Of a stretch of DNA of 64,000 nucleotides, positions 38,449 through 47,323 are shown piece by piece. How positions within the stretch are numbered: the first letter of the stretch is position 1; each line of letters starts with the position of its first letter. Location: positions 1,178,001 to 1,242,000 of the forward strand of contig NZ_CP041660.1 in the NCBI RefSeq assembly GCF_007289895.1, read 5' to 3'. The DNA comes from Catenovulum sediminis (GTDB lineage Bacteria; Pseudomonadota; Gammaproteobacteria; Enterobacterales; Alteromonadaceae). The translations under genes and the position numbers were made by a program. The notes beneath the pieces are model-generated. The model made no database searches and was not told the DNA's origin. It was given only the letters and a program-made list of their open reading frames with translations.

Positions 38449-39534
38449 TTACAGCTTTATAATAATATTCCTGCGATACAAGCCATAGCAGGTCATCCAT
38501 AATAGGAGCAATTGCAGCATAGCAAATAATAAAGATGCTGCTTTATTGGCTGTGTCACCTGCCAATATCCACTGATACATGGTTTCATATAGATTACTGT
38601 CAGCGACAGGAATTTTATAGTAAAGCACTGTCAATACCCAGTGAAAGACGTAAATAAACAACGGATTTAAACCAAAAACGATAAAAGGAAAGGCAAATTT
38701 GCTGCGTCCCTTAATATCCAGTATCCAAATTAAAAAAAGCAATACACCTGTTGCCCAAGCCGATGTGAATAATACGTAGCTGCTGGTCCATAAATATTTA
38801 TTAATGGGTATCCAATTTTGCAAGATAATTGCTGCAAAAAAGGTTATTGCGCAAATCAAGGTTAATTTTTTAACCGCGACTAAGGGACGGGTCGCCTGAT
38901 TTAATACTCGAGTTATTTCAAAACCAAACAGGATATTGACCACTGCTGGCAGCGTAGAGAGTAACCCTTCAGGTTCGAACGCGATACCTCTTAACTGATA
39001 CATATGCGCTTCCCCTAATATGGACATGTCAACAAAACGCACTAGGTTATCTTGCAAACTATAAGGGCTTTCTGAGTACCAAGCTAAACTGCTTGAATAA
39101 CCCACTAAAATAAGCAGACTCACAATATAAAGATGCGAACGCCGGCAGCATAATATTAATAACCCGCCAATCAGATAAGCCAAAGATATGCGTTGCATTA
39201 CGCCCATTATTCTTAAATTTTCTACACCATTGGGTGGTATCATCCAAAGTGTGTTTAACATCAAACCAATCGAAAATAGATAAAACGCACGCTTAAAAAT
39301 GCGCGATACATTATTGTTATTGGCTAAAGATTCACTTTTTTTAAGCGAAAAATACATCGCTGAACCAATCACAAAAAGAAAAAATGGAAAGACCAGATCT
39401 GTCAACGTCCACCCATGCCAATGAGCGTGCAACAAAGGCGTGTATACAGCTTGCCAAGCGCCCGGCATATTGACCAACATCATAACAGCGACAGTGAGCC
39501 CACGAAGTACATCTAAAGCTTGATAACGCATCAT
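38449..39534 (-). CDS. NagX-like / heparan-alpha-glucosaminide N-acetyltransferase-like membrane protein
   Basis: The 361-residue protein has about ten membrane helices and opens with RYQALDVLRGLTVAVMMLVN, the signature of the HGSNAT/YeiB-like acyltransferase group (DUF5009/DUF1624). WTLTDLVFPFFLFVIGSAM and the later GLNPLFIYVFHWVL follow. In chitin-using gammaproteobacteria a protein of this type (NagX) sits in N-acetylglucosamine clusters. Here no chitin genes adjoin it, so the sugar role is not supported by context. Confidence 0.75.
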   Translation of the reverse strand: MMRYQALDVLRGLTVAVMMLVNMPGAWQAVYTPLLHAHWHGWTLTDLVFPFFLFVIGSAMYFSLKKSESLANNNNVSRIFKRAFYLFSIGLMLNTLWMIPPNGVENLRIMGVMQRISLAYLIGGLLILCCRRSHLYIVSLLILVGYSSSLAWYSESPYSLQDNLVRFVDMSILGEAHMYQLRGIAFEPEGLLSTLPAVVNILFGFEITRVLNQATRPLVAVKKLTLICAITFFAAIILQNWIPINKYLWTSSYVLFTSAWATGVLLFLIWILDIKGRSKFAFPFIVFGLNPLFIYVFHWVLTVLYYKIPVADSNLYETMYQWILAGDTANKAASLLFAMLQLLLLWMTCYGLYRRNIIIKL

Positions 39535-39602
39535 TTTTTACCCCATTTTAAGCATTGTATTATTAATATTATTTTATGTGTGGGGGTATGTTTTTATTGT
39601 AG

Positions 39603-40775
39603 TTAGTTACACCAATCGGTTGGATCGAGTGGTTGTCCTTGATGTCTGATTTCAAAATATAAACCGGGTCGGCTTTGCCCACCCGATTGACCAACTAAAG
39701 CGATAGGTTCACCCGAATGAACCATGTCTCCAACGTCTTTTAGTAGCGCCTGATTATGTCCGTACAAACTCATATAACCATCACCATGCTCAACAACAAT
39801 AACCAAACCATATCCTTTTAGCCAATCAGAAAATATGACTTGTCCGGCATGAACGTTATTTACAACATCACCTGAGTCTGCATCAATACGGACACCTTTC
39901 CATTTAAGCTGACCTGATTTTTGGCGACCAAATATATTCTGCACACGTCCTTTTACTGGCCACAACAATCTACCTTTAATTTCGGCCAAGCCGTTAAATT
40001 CAACTTGCTGAGGTAAATTATCAATCGCTTCAGCAAGTGCTTCTAATGCCCGCGTTAATGCATTTTCATTTTGTTTTAAATTTTCGATGCGCTGTGATTC
40101 GCTTACAATAACGGCCGCTAATTGTTTGATTTGTGCTTGCTGTTGCTTTTTAAGCGCAACGAGTTGAGCTTGTTTTTCTGCTTCAACTTTTATAAGTTCT
40201 GCTAACCTGAGTTGGTTCTTATTTAACAATTGCTCTGTTTTTTGTAACGCTTGCAGAGTTACTTTTAGGTTCTCAATCGCCTGCATTCTGGCTTTGTTAA
40301 GATATTGATAGTAACTAATGACACGCTCTAGCTTGGCGGGAGAATCCTGATTAAGCAGCAGCTTTAAATAATCATTGCGCCCGACATGATAAGCACTTTT
40401 AACTTGAGCCGACAAAATATCTAACTGTTGGTCGCGAGTACTTTCCAGTTCGCTTTTTTGTTTTTTTAGCTCATTTAATTGAGCTTTTACTCGCTGCAGC
40501 TCGTCTTCAGTTTGTTTGAGGATTCTGCTGGTTTGACCGATTTTTCTATCCGTTTTGGCAACCGACTTTTCAACCTGATTCAGTTCACTTTGTGTTTTAT
40601 CTAGCACCGCCTGTCGCGCTAATATTTGCTGCTGTATTTTTTCTAGTTGTTGCTGTTTTTCTTTAGCCTCTTCATTAGCACACACCATCAATAAGCTGGA
40701 CGTAAAAAAAAGCACACAGCCAGCAATAAAGCTGGCTGTCGTTTTGCGTTGATTTACTGTCCGTGTCAACATCAA
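39603..40775 (-). CDS. envC: murein hydrolase activator EnvC
   Basis: Periplasmic activator of the amidases AmiA and AmiB during cell division. The 390-residue protein has an N-terminal signal (ASFIAGCVLFFTSSLLMVCA), a long coiled coil (about 40-250) and a C-terminal LytM domain (about 268-388; WPVKGRVQNIFG, LYGHNQALL). The zinc ligands of active LytM enzymes are degenerate (KGVRIDA in place of HxGxD), as is normal for EnvC. It starts 5 bp after the gpmI stop and is probably co-transcribed, as in E. coli. Confidence 0.93.
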   Translation of the reverse strand: MMLTRTVNQRKTTASFIAGCVLFFTSSLLMVCANEEAKEKQQQLEKIQQQILARQAVLDKTQSELNQVEKSVAKTDRKIGQTSRILKQTEDELQRVKAQLNELKKQKSELESTRDQQLDILSAQVKSAYHVGRNDYLKLLLNQDSPAKLERVISYYQYLNKARMQAIENLKVTLQALQKTEQLLNKNQLRLAELIKVEAEKQAQLVALKKQQQAQIKQLAAVIVSESQRIENLKQNENALTRALEALAEAIDNLPQQVEFNGLAEIKGRLLWPVKGRVQNIFGRQKSGQLKWKGVRIDADSGDVVNNVHAGQVIFSDWLKGYGLVIVVEHGDGYMSLYGHNQALLKDVGDMVHSGEPIALVGQSGGQSRPGLYFEIRHQGQPLDPTDWCN

Positions 40776-40780
40776 TTAAT

Positions 40781-42328
40781 TTAAATTAATTTCATAATGG
40801 GTTGACCGGTCATTTCTTCAGGCTGTTCCATCCCCATTAAGTGCAACATGGTAGGTGCAACATCACTTAACACACCATTAGGTTTGGCAACTTCGGCATT
40901 GCGACCAAAATAGATAAAAGGCACGGGTTCACTGGTATGTGCCGTATGCGCTTGACCTGTTTTTGGATCTTTCATTTGCTCTGCATTGCCATGGTCTGCT
41001 GTAATCAAACATTCACCACCTACTTTTGCCAATGCGTCAGTGACACGGCCTATTGCATTGTCTACCGCTTCACACGCTTTAACGGCTGCTTCAAATACAC
41101 CGGTATGACCGACCATGTCACCATTGGGATAGTTACAAATAATCACGTCAAATTCTTGGCTTTCAATTGCTTCAACCAATTTATCCGTTAATAAAACAGA
41201 ATTCATTTCAGGTTGTAAATCATAGGTCGCAACTTGAGGTGAAGGGACTAACACACGTTTTTCGCCTTTAAACTCATCTTCACGGCCACCACTGTAGAAA
41301 AAGGTGACGTGTGCGTATTTTTCAGTTTCAGAAATACGTAACTGAGTTTTATTGTGTTTCTCTAACCACTCGCCCATAACATTTACCAAATCAGCAGGCG
41401 GGTATGCACAACTTGCTTTAATGTCTGCGGCATATTGAGTCAACATCACAAAATCTGCTAATTTTGGCTCTTTTTCACGCGCAAAACCGTCAAAGTCGAC
41501 ATCAACAAACGCTCGGGTAATTTCACGTGCACGGTCTGCACGGAAATTCATAAAGATAACGGCATCACCGTCATTAACCGTCGCGGCCTGACCTTGCTCG
41601 TCTACTATTGCTGTCGCTTTTACAAACTCATCGTTTTCGTCACGCTCATAAGCGGCCGTTAAGCCTTCAACCGCATTTTTAGCGGTGAATTCTGCCGTGC
41701 CTTGTGTTAATAAATCATAACAAGCTTTAACGCGATCCCAGCGCTTGTCACGATCTAAAGCAAAATAACGACCAATTAAAGAGGCCACTCGACCCTTGCC
41801 TGAGTCTGCCAGTTGTTTATCAAATTTTTCAAGTGTTGCTTGCGCACTGCGAGGCGGCGTATCACGACCATCTAAAAATGCGTGTACATATACTTTATCT
41901 GCACCACGTTCAACGGCCATATCTATCATCGCGGCAATGTGATCTTCATGACTGTGCACGCCACCTGGTGAGGCCAAGCCCATAATGTGAACAGCTTTGC
42001 CCTGGCTAACAGCCGAGTCCACTGCTTTGCTTAATACAGCGTTTTGATTAAAAGTTTTTTCATGAATATCTTTTGTGATGCGAGTGAAGTCTTGATAAAC
42101 AATGCGCCCCGCGCCTAAATTTACGTGGCCCACTTCACTATTGCCCATTTGACCATCAGGTAAGCCTACGTCCATACCTGAACCCGAAATTAAAGTACTT
42201 GGGTACTCTTTCCACAAACGATCAAGATTGGGCGTATTGGCGGCCAATATAGCATTATTCTCTGGGTTTTCACTGTAACCCCATCCGTCCATTATAATTA
42301 ACACTAATGGTTTTTTAGCTGCTGTCAT
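40781..42328 (-). CDS. gpmI: 2,3-bisphosphoglycerate-independent phosphoglycerate mutase
   Basis: Manganese enzyme interconverting 3- and 2-phosphoglycerate in glycolysis. From ATG 42328 ([19 protein letters not shown]) it is 515 residues, the usual size. AGGTAAAG lies just upstream; the longer frame to 42397 has no such site. Motifs include the phospho-serine site [28 protein letters not shown] and the metal ligands in ADHGNAEQM with the AHT segment after it. It is divergent from yibN with about 190 bp between them. Confidence 0.96.
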   Translation of the reverse strand: MTAAKKPLVLIIMDGWGYSENPENNAILAANTPNLDRLWKEYPSTLISGSGMDVGLPDGQMGNSEVGHVNLGAGRIVYQDFTRITKDIHEKTFNQNAVLSKAVDSAVSQGKAVHIMGLASPGGVHSHEDHIAAMIDMAVERGADKVYVHAFLDGRDTPPRSAQATLEKFDKQLADSGKGRVASLIGRYFALDRDKRWDRVKACYDLLTQGTAEFTAKNAVEGLTAAYERDENDEFVKATAIVDEQGQAATVNDGDAVIFMNFRADRAREITRAFVDVDFDGFAREKEPKLADFVMLTQYAADIKASCAYPPADLVNVMGEWLEKHNKTQLRISETEKYAHVTFFYSGGREDEFKGEKRVLVPSPQVATYDLQPEMNSVLLTDKLVEAIESQEFDVIICNYPNGDMVGHTGVFEAAVKACEAVDNAIGRVTDALAKVGGECLITADHGNAEQMKDPKTGQAHTAHTSEPVPFIYFGRNAEVAKPNGVLSDVAPTMLHLMGMEQPEEMTGQPIMKLI

Positions 42329-42515
42329 ATTCTTTACCTGTCGTTCTATTATGTTATTTACGATTTTACCGAGTTTTACGCGACAAACCAGTGACAAACC
42401 GATTAAAAATTCGGAAATTAGCTTATTGTGCAGATAATTAAGCTTTATTCCACTGCATCTTGAATTAGAATCGGTATATAATCAGCGCCAATTTCATTAA
42501 GTAACAAGGTTGAAA

Positions 42516-42944
42516 ATGCAACAATACATTGAATTTCTTGCAAACCACCCATTTTTAACGGGCATCTGGTTTGTATTATTTTTTGCTGTGATCTACACCT
42601 TTGTGCAAGCAAAGTTTTCCCCTTTTAACCGCGTAAACACGCAGCAGTTAACTTTATTAGTTAACCGGGAAGACGCTGTAATTGTAGATATTCGCGCCAC
42701 GCCAGATTTTAACAAGGGTCATATTGCCGGCGCTTTAAATATTACAACCGATCAAATCAAAGGCGGCGAACATCCTAAGCTTGAAAAGCACAAAGAGACC
42801 CCCATCATTATAGTTTGCACTGCAGGCATGACGGCAGGTAAAGTAGCCACTCAGCTTGCACAAGCAGGTTTCGCAAAAGTAAATATTCTCGACGGCGGCA
42901 TGAACGCTTGGTTTAATGCTAATTTACCCGTCGTAAAAGGGTAA
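42516..42944 (+). CDS. yibN: rhodanese-domain membrane protein YibN
   Basis: The ATG at 42516 gives 142 residues; a TTG two codons earlier is less likely because AAGG spaces well to the ATG. One N-terminal membrane helix (about 16-32, GIWFVLFFAVIYTFVQA) is followed by a rhodanese domain with AVIVDIRATPDFNKGHI and the active-site loop VCTAGMTAGKVA (catalytic Cys). First gene of yibN-grxC-secB-gpsA, with 6 bp to grxC. Confidence 0.9.
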   Translation: MQQYIEFLANHPFLTGIWFVLFFAVIYTFVQAKFSPFNRVNTQQLTLLVNREDAVIVDIRATPDFNKGHIAGALNITTDQIKGGEHPKLEKHKETPIIIVCTAGMTAGKVATQLAQAGFAKVNILDGGMNAWFNANLPVVKG

Positions 42945-42950
42945 TAAATT

Positions 42951-43205
42951 ATGACTAAAGTCACTGTGTATTCAAAAAGTTGGTGTCCGTTTTGTGTTCG
43001 CGCAAAAATGTTGCTGCAAAGCAAAAACATAGACTTTGATGAAATTGATATTGGCAAACAACCTGAAAAACGCAACGAAATGATCGAGCGAAGCCAAAGA
43101 AACACAGTGCCTCAAATTTTCATTAATGAGCACCATGTTGGCGGCTGCGATGAATTGTTAGCAGCCGAAGCACAAGGCACGCTTGATCAACTGCTCAACA
43201 CATAA
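42951..43205 (+). CDS. grxC: glutaredoxin 3
   Basis: The 84-residue glutaredoxin has active site CPFC (residues 12-15 in YSKSWCPFCVRA), the TVPQIFINEHHVGGCDEL glutathione-binding part and normal length. It reduces disulfides and mixed disulfides with glutathione, using gor for recycling. Second gene of the yibN operon. Confidence 0.95.
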   Translation: MTKVTVYSKSWCPFCVRAKMLLQSKNIDFDEIDIGKQPEKRNEMIERSQRNTVPQIFINEHHVGGCDELLAAEAQGTLDQLLNT

Positions 43206-43226
43206 CTTAAAAAAATAGGTACTCTC

Positions 43227-43742
43227 ATGGCAGAACAAAACCCAACTCAAAACGCTGAAAACACGGGCAACGAACAACAAAACCCACAATTTGCAATTCA
43301 GCGTATTTTTGCAAAAAATATTTCTTTTGAAACACCAAACTCGCCAGAAATTTTCACAGTTCAGTGGAAACCAGATGTGCAGATGGATATCGACACTAAA
43401 AGTAAAAAGCTTGAAGGTGACACTTATGAAGTGGTTTTATCGATTACCGTAACCGCAAAAATTGAAGACAAAACGGCGTTTTTAGTCGAGGTAGAACAAG
43501 CCGGTATTTTTGCGATTGCTAATTTACCTCCACAGCAAATGGCACACTCAATTGGTTCAATGTGTCCTGGTATTTTATTCCCGTATGCTCGAGAAGCCAT
43601 TTCTAATTTGGTAAACCGTGGTACCTTCCCACCGCTTAACCTTGCACCCGTTAACTTTGACGCTTTATTTGCCAGCTATATGCAACAAGTTGCACAACAG
43701 CAAGCACAAGACCAAGAGTCAAATCAGAAGTTAGATTCTTAA
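43227..43742 (+). CDS. secB: protein-export chaperone SecB
   Basis: Homotetrameric cytosolic chaperone that holds preproteins unfolded for SecA. The 171 residues show the typical [46 protein letters not shown], and [36 protein letters not shown]-type core, here quoted in pieces by eye. The last 20 residues are Q-rich. gpsA begins 2 bp after its stop. Confidence 0.97.
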   Translation: MAEQNPTQNAENTGNEQQNPQFAIQRIFAKNISFETPNSPEIFTVQWKPDVQMDIDTKSKKLEGDTYEVVLSITVTAKIEDKTAFLVEVEQAGIFAIANLPPQQMAHSIGSMCPGILFPYAREAISNLVNRGTFPPLNLAPVNFDALFASYMQQVAQQQAQDQESNQKLDS

Positions 43743-43744
43743 CA

Positions 43745-44752
43745 ATGACCACAGATTTGTATGATGTCAGTGTTATCGGAGCGGGTTCGTACGGAACCGC
43801 TCTAGCTATATGCATTGCCAGAAACGGTCATAAGACAGCACTTTGGGGTCGGGATGAAGTACAAATGGCAGATATGGCAAATAGCCGCGAAAACAAGCGT
43901 TATTTACCTGCTATCCCGTTTCCAACAAGCTTACATCCAACAGCCGACCTAGTGGATGTGGTGAGTCGCAGTAAAAATATATTACTGGTTGTACCCAGTC
44001 ATGCTTTTGCCGATATGCTGGCTCAGATAAAACCGTATTTGCTGGCAGATGCATGTATAGCTTGGGCAACTAAAGGTTTAGAACCAGAGACGGGCCGGCT
44101 TTTACAAGATGCAGCACGCGATCAACTCGGCAACGAAAGAACCTTAGCCGTTGTAAGTGGCCCTACATTTGCTAAAGAAATGGCAGCCGGCATGCCTACC
44201 GCTATTTCAGTTTCTTCAACCAGTGCAGAGTTCATTCAAACTTTGTCTGATTTAATGCATTGTGAAAAACGCTTTAGGGTTTATAAAAATAACGATTTCA
44301 CCGGCGTACAACTAGGTGGTGCGGTGAAAAATGTTATTGCAATTGGTGCCGGTATGGCGGATGGCATTGGCTTTGGCGCAAATGCCAGAACTGCGCTCAT
44401 TACCCGTGGCTTAACTGAATTATGCCGTTTAGGCGAAGCTTTAGGCGCTAAAGCAGAAACCTTTATGGGTATGGCGGGTTTAGGTGATTTGGTACTGACC
44501 TGCACTGATAATCAATCGCGTAATCGTCGGTTTGGTTTGGCATTAGGTCAGGGAAAATCAGTCGACCAGGCGATGACAGATATCGGTCAGGTTGTAGAAG
44601 GTTACCGTAATACCAAAGAAGTCTACATGCTTTCTCAACGCATGCAGGTAGAAATGCCTATTGTTGAACAAATTTATCAGGTTTTATATCAGCAAAAAGC
44701 CCCTAAAGAAGCCGCAATGGCTTTGTTGGGTCGTGAACAAAAATTTGAATAG
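43745..44752 (+). CDS. gpsA: glycerol-3-phosphate dehydrogenase [NAD(P)+]
   Basis: Makes sn-glycerol 3-phosphate from dihydroxyacetone phosphate for phospholipid synthesis. The 335 residues have the NAD motif [10 protein letters not shown] (about 11-20), [13 protein letters not shown], the catalytic-lysine region [14 protein letters not shown] and [20 protein letters not shown]. Last gene of the yibN operon. A long hairpin lies just after the stop (44769-44799). Confidence 0.97.
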   Translation: MTTDLYDVSVIGAGSYGTALAICIARNGHKTALWGRDEVQMADMANSRENKRYLPAIPFPTSLHPTADLVDVVSRSKNILLVVPSHAFADMLAQIKPYLLADACIAWATKGLEPETGRLLQDAARDQLGNERTLAVVSGPTFAKEMAAGMPTAISVSSTSAEFIQTLSDLMHCEKRFRVYKNNDFTGVQLGGAVKNVIAIGAGMADGIGFGANARTALITRGLTELCRLGEALGAKAETFMGMAGLGDLVLTCTDNQSRNRRFGLALGQGKSVDQAMTDIGQVVEGYRNTKEVYMLSQRMQVEMPIVEQIYQVLYQQKAPKEAAMALLGREQKFE

Positions 44753-44768
44753 CGTTCTTCGCATTGGA

Positions 44769-44799
44769 TAGTTTGGGTCAATTCGCTTGACCTAAACTA
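44769..44799. terminator. hairpin between gpsA and the GGDEF gene
   Basis: TAGTTTGGGTCAA (44769-44781) pairs with TTGACCTAAACTA (44787-44799) over 13 positions with one G-T pair and a 5-nt loop. No T-run follows on either strand. The stem contains the stop codon of the gene at 44778-46034. Confidence 0.6.
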
Positions 44800-46034
44800 C
44801 CTTCAACCACCTGATTTCGCCCATTATTTTTCGCCTGATACAAGGCAATATCCGCTCTTTTTAATGCCGCTGAAATACCTGTCGCATCAGCTTCCACCAA
44901 ACCGATACTGACTGTCACTTGTAATTGTTGATTTGCCACATTAAAGGCAAAACTTTCAAAGTGATGGCATAAAAATTCCAGACGTCCCAGCGCTTCATCC
45001 GGTGAAACTTGAGGTAACAACAAACAAAATTCTTCACCTCCGAGTCTGGCCACTATCGCATCTGGAAAATGTGACTGCATACGCTGCGTTGCTTGCACTA
45101 AAATTATATCACCGGCATCGTGCCCATAGGTATCGTTTATTGCTTTGAAATGGTCAAGATCTAACAGTGCTAAGGCGACCCCTGAAGACTGGGTACTTAA
45201 AATATTTTCTGCATGTTCAAAGAAACTACGCCGGTTTTTGACCCGAGTTAAATAATCGTGATGCGCTGCAAACTCAATTTGTTCAACCTGTTCTATATAC
45301 TCCAAATTTCTAAATATTCGGGTATAAAACTCTTCCGCGTCAAAGGGTTTGTTCAAACAATCATTCGCGCCATTCTTTAAAAAACGAGCTGTTAACATCG
45401 CATCTGTTGCATTTGAAATTGCGATTACAGCGAGCTGTTCATGGCTGTATTCTTTGCGGATAGCAGTTGTAAGTTGCAGCCCAGTCATCAATGGCATTTC
45501 CTGATCGGTAACCACAAGTTTGATGTCATTATGTATATTTAACACTTCCAGCGCTTGCTGACCATTTTCAGCTTCAGCAACAATAAAGTTCTGCCGCTCT
45601 AGTAAAGTGGTTAGATATCTGCGCACAGATACAGAGTCATCTACGACCAAAATCCTGACATTCATGTTGTTACGCAGCCTCATTAAAAGCTTGGCCACAT
45701 AATCGAACGAATGAATCGTTTCTTTTAAAATGAAATCAACCACTGATTTTTTTAATACCCTTAAACGGGTCTGCTCATCTAATTTTCCGGTCAGAACAAA
45801 TGTAGGAATTTGTTGACTAAGCGCCAGATCAATCGCTTCACCATTAGGAGCATCAGGCAGGTGATAATCTGCACACACACAAAAATACGCTTTGAGTGAA
45901 GATAAGGTAATAAGTTCTGCATAGGAATGAACAGCTTCAGCCTCAAAGCCAAGTTTCTGCGCAATTGCCATGATCACTTTGGCGGTTGACGGATTGTCTT
46001 CAACAACCAGAACCGTATTATTGTCCACCGTCAA
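44778..46034 (-). CDS. REC-REC-GGDEF response regulator (diguanylate cyclase)
   Basis: The 418 residues hold two receiver domains (about 5-118 and 128-245) and a C-terminal GGDEF domain (about 255-415), a PleD-like layout. Receiver 1 has VVEDNPSTAK and CADYHLPD. Receiver 2 has VVDDSVSVRR and LVVTDQEMPLMTG with its acceptor Asp and a KPFD lysine. The cyclase site reads ARLGGEEFCLLL, with DLDHFKAIND before it, so it is probably active. Its start overlaps the end of the paralogous gene upstream by 17 bp. The cognate kinase is not visible. Confidence 0.92.
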   Translation of the reverse strand: MTVDNNTVLVVEDNPSTAKVIMAIAQKLGFEAEAVHSYAELITLSSLKAYFCVCADYHLPDAPNGEAIDLALSQQIPTFVLTGKLDEQTRLRVLKKSVVDFILKETIHSFDYVAKLLMRLRNNMNVRILVVDDSVSVRRYLTTLLERQNFIVAEAENGQQALEVLNIHNDIKLVVTDQEMPLMTGLQLTTAIRKEYSHEQLAVIAISNATDAMLTARFLKNGANDCLNKPFDAEEFYTRIFRNLEYIEQVEQIEFAAHHDYLTRVKNRRSFFEHAENILSTQSSGVALALLDLDHFKAINDTYGHDAGDIILVQATQRMQSHFPDAIVARLGGEEFCLLLPQVSPDEALGRLEFLCHHFESFAFNVANQQLQVTVSIGLVEADATGISAALKRADIALYQAKNNGRNQVVEGSLGQAN

Positions 46035-47304
46035 TAACCCCCATACGATCTATGGTAATTTTATTCCGTCCGTTTTCTTTACTGCGGTATAAGGCTTCAT
46101 CTGCTAGTTGAATCATTTTATCCAGATCCCAACAAGCAACAACTAAACCACCGCTGATAGTATATTGACACCTTTGCTCTGCAATCTGAACAACACGATC
46201 AGCAATTTGAATTCTAAATTGCGCGAGTGCATCTTCAATTTTACTTAACGCATCCGGTTTAATAAAAATGACAAACTCTTCTCCACCAAAACGTGCACAG
46301 ATAAAATCGTTAGCGGAAAAGTGTTGCGTAAGCTGCTGCGCCAAATCAACAATCACAGCATCGCCCATATCATGCCCATAGTTATCATTCACTTTTTTGA
46401 ATAAATCGATATCTATCATAGCAACGGCGTACGCTTGTTGCTTTTCAACGCACCTTAGTGCAAGCGCTTCTGTTTCTTTAAAAAAGGCATATCTGTTATA
46501 TAAAGCGGTTAAAGAATCTATATCTGCCAGCCGCTTTAGACGCACCATATACTCTAAATGCTCTAAACTTTGTGCGATACGGCAATAAAACTCCTCTAAA
46601 CAAAATGGTTTAATTAAAAAATCATTGGCACCATTTTGGATAAATCTAGAAGCAAGTGATTGTGTTTCAGTACTGGATAAACCAATCACACATAAACGCT
46701 CTTTTGGATATTTCTTGCGAATTTCACTGACAAAACGAATACCCGACATCACCGGCATTTCATGATCGGTAATCACCAGTGAGATATCAGGGTTTTGTTC
46801 TAAGATTTGCAAGCCTTGTGCACCGTTTTCAGCTTCTAGCACTTGATAGCGATGTCTTTCCAAAAGGTGCACAAGATAACTTCTGAATGCAGTTGCATCA
46901 TCTACAATTAAAATCTTAATTTTTGGGTTAACAGCAAAACGCGTTAATAGTTTGCCTAAGTAATTAAAAGCTTCAGCACTTTCTTTTGGGATATAATCGA
47001 CTACAGCTTTGTTTAAAACGCGCTCTCGCGTTTGCGCATCTAATTTTCCGGTCATAACAACCGCTGCCACACGGTGCGCTAATACCGCATCAATCGCTTC
47101 ACCATCAGGCGCGTCCGGCAAGTTATAATCAACAGAAGCTAAATCGAATGTTTCATGTGTTCGCAAATACTCAACACATTGTGCCATAGTTGTTGCTATC
47201 TGTGTTTCATAGCCAGCTTCTTTTGCGACATACTGAATCAATGACGCGATTGGCTTGCTATCTTCAACAATCAGCAACCTATGTTTTCTCGCCTGCAACT
47301 TCAA
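46018..47304 (-). CDS. REC-REC-GGDEF response regulator (diguanylate cyclase), paralogue
   Basis: The 428-residue protein has the same layout as its downstream neighbour and is clearly its duplicate: shared motifs include DYNLPDAPDGEAID, VMTGKLDAQTRERVL and LVITDHEMPVMSG. The cyclase motif ARFGGEEFVIFI and DIDLFKKVNDNYGHDMGD are intact. In receiver 1 the acceptor Asp lies in VDYNLPD. It starts 19 bp after the uvrD stop on the same strand, so it may be co-transcribed with uvrD. Confidence 0.92.
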   Translation of the reverse strand: MKLQARKHRLLIVEDSKPIASLIQYVAKEAGYETQIATTMAQCVEYLRTHETFDLASVDYNLPDAPDGEAIDAVLAHRVAAVVMTGKLDAQTRERVLNKAVVDYIPKESAEAFNYLGKLLTRFAVNPKIKILIVDDATAFRSYLVHLLERHRYQVLEAENGAQGLQILEQNPDISLVITDHEMPVMSGIRFVSEIRKKYPKERLCVIGLSSTETQSLASRFIQNGANDFLIKPFCLEEFYCRIAQSLEHLEYMVRLKRLADIDSLTALYNRYAFFKETEALALRCVEKQQAYAVAMIDIDLFKKVNDNYGHDMGDAVIVDLAQQLTQHFSANDFICARFGGEEFVIFIKPDALSKIEDALAQFRIQIADRVVQIAEQRCQYTISGGLVVACWDLDKMIQLADEALYRSKENGRNKITIDRMGVIDGGQ

Positions 47305-47323
47305 CCTCTCATCTGCGTATAAC

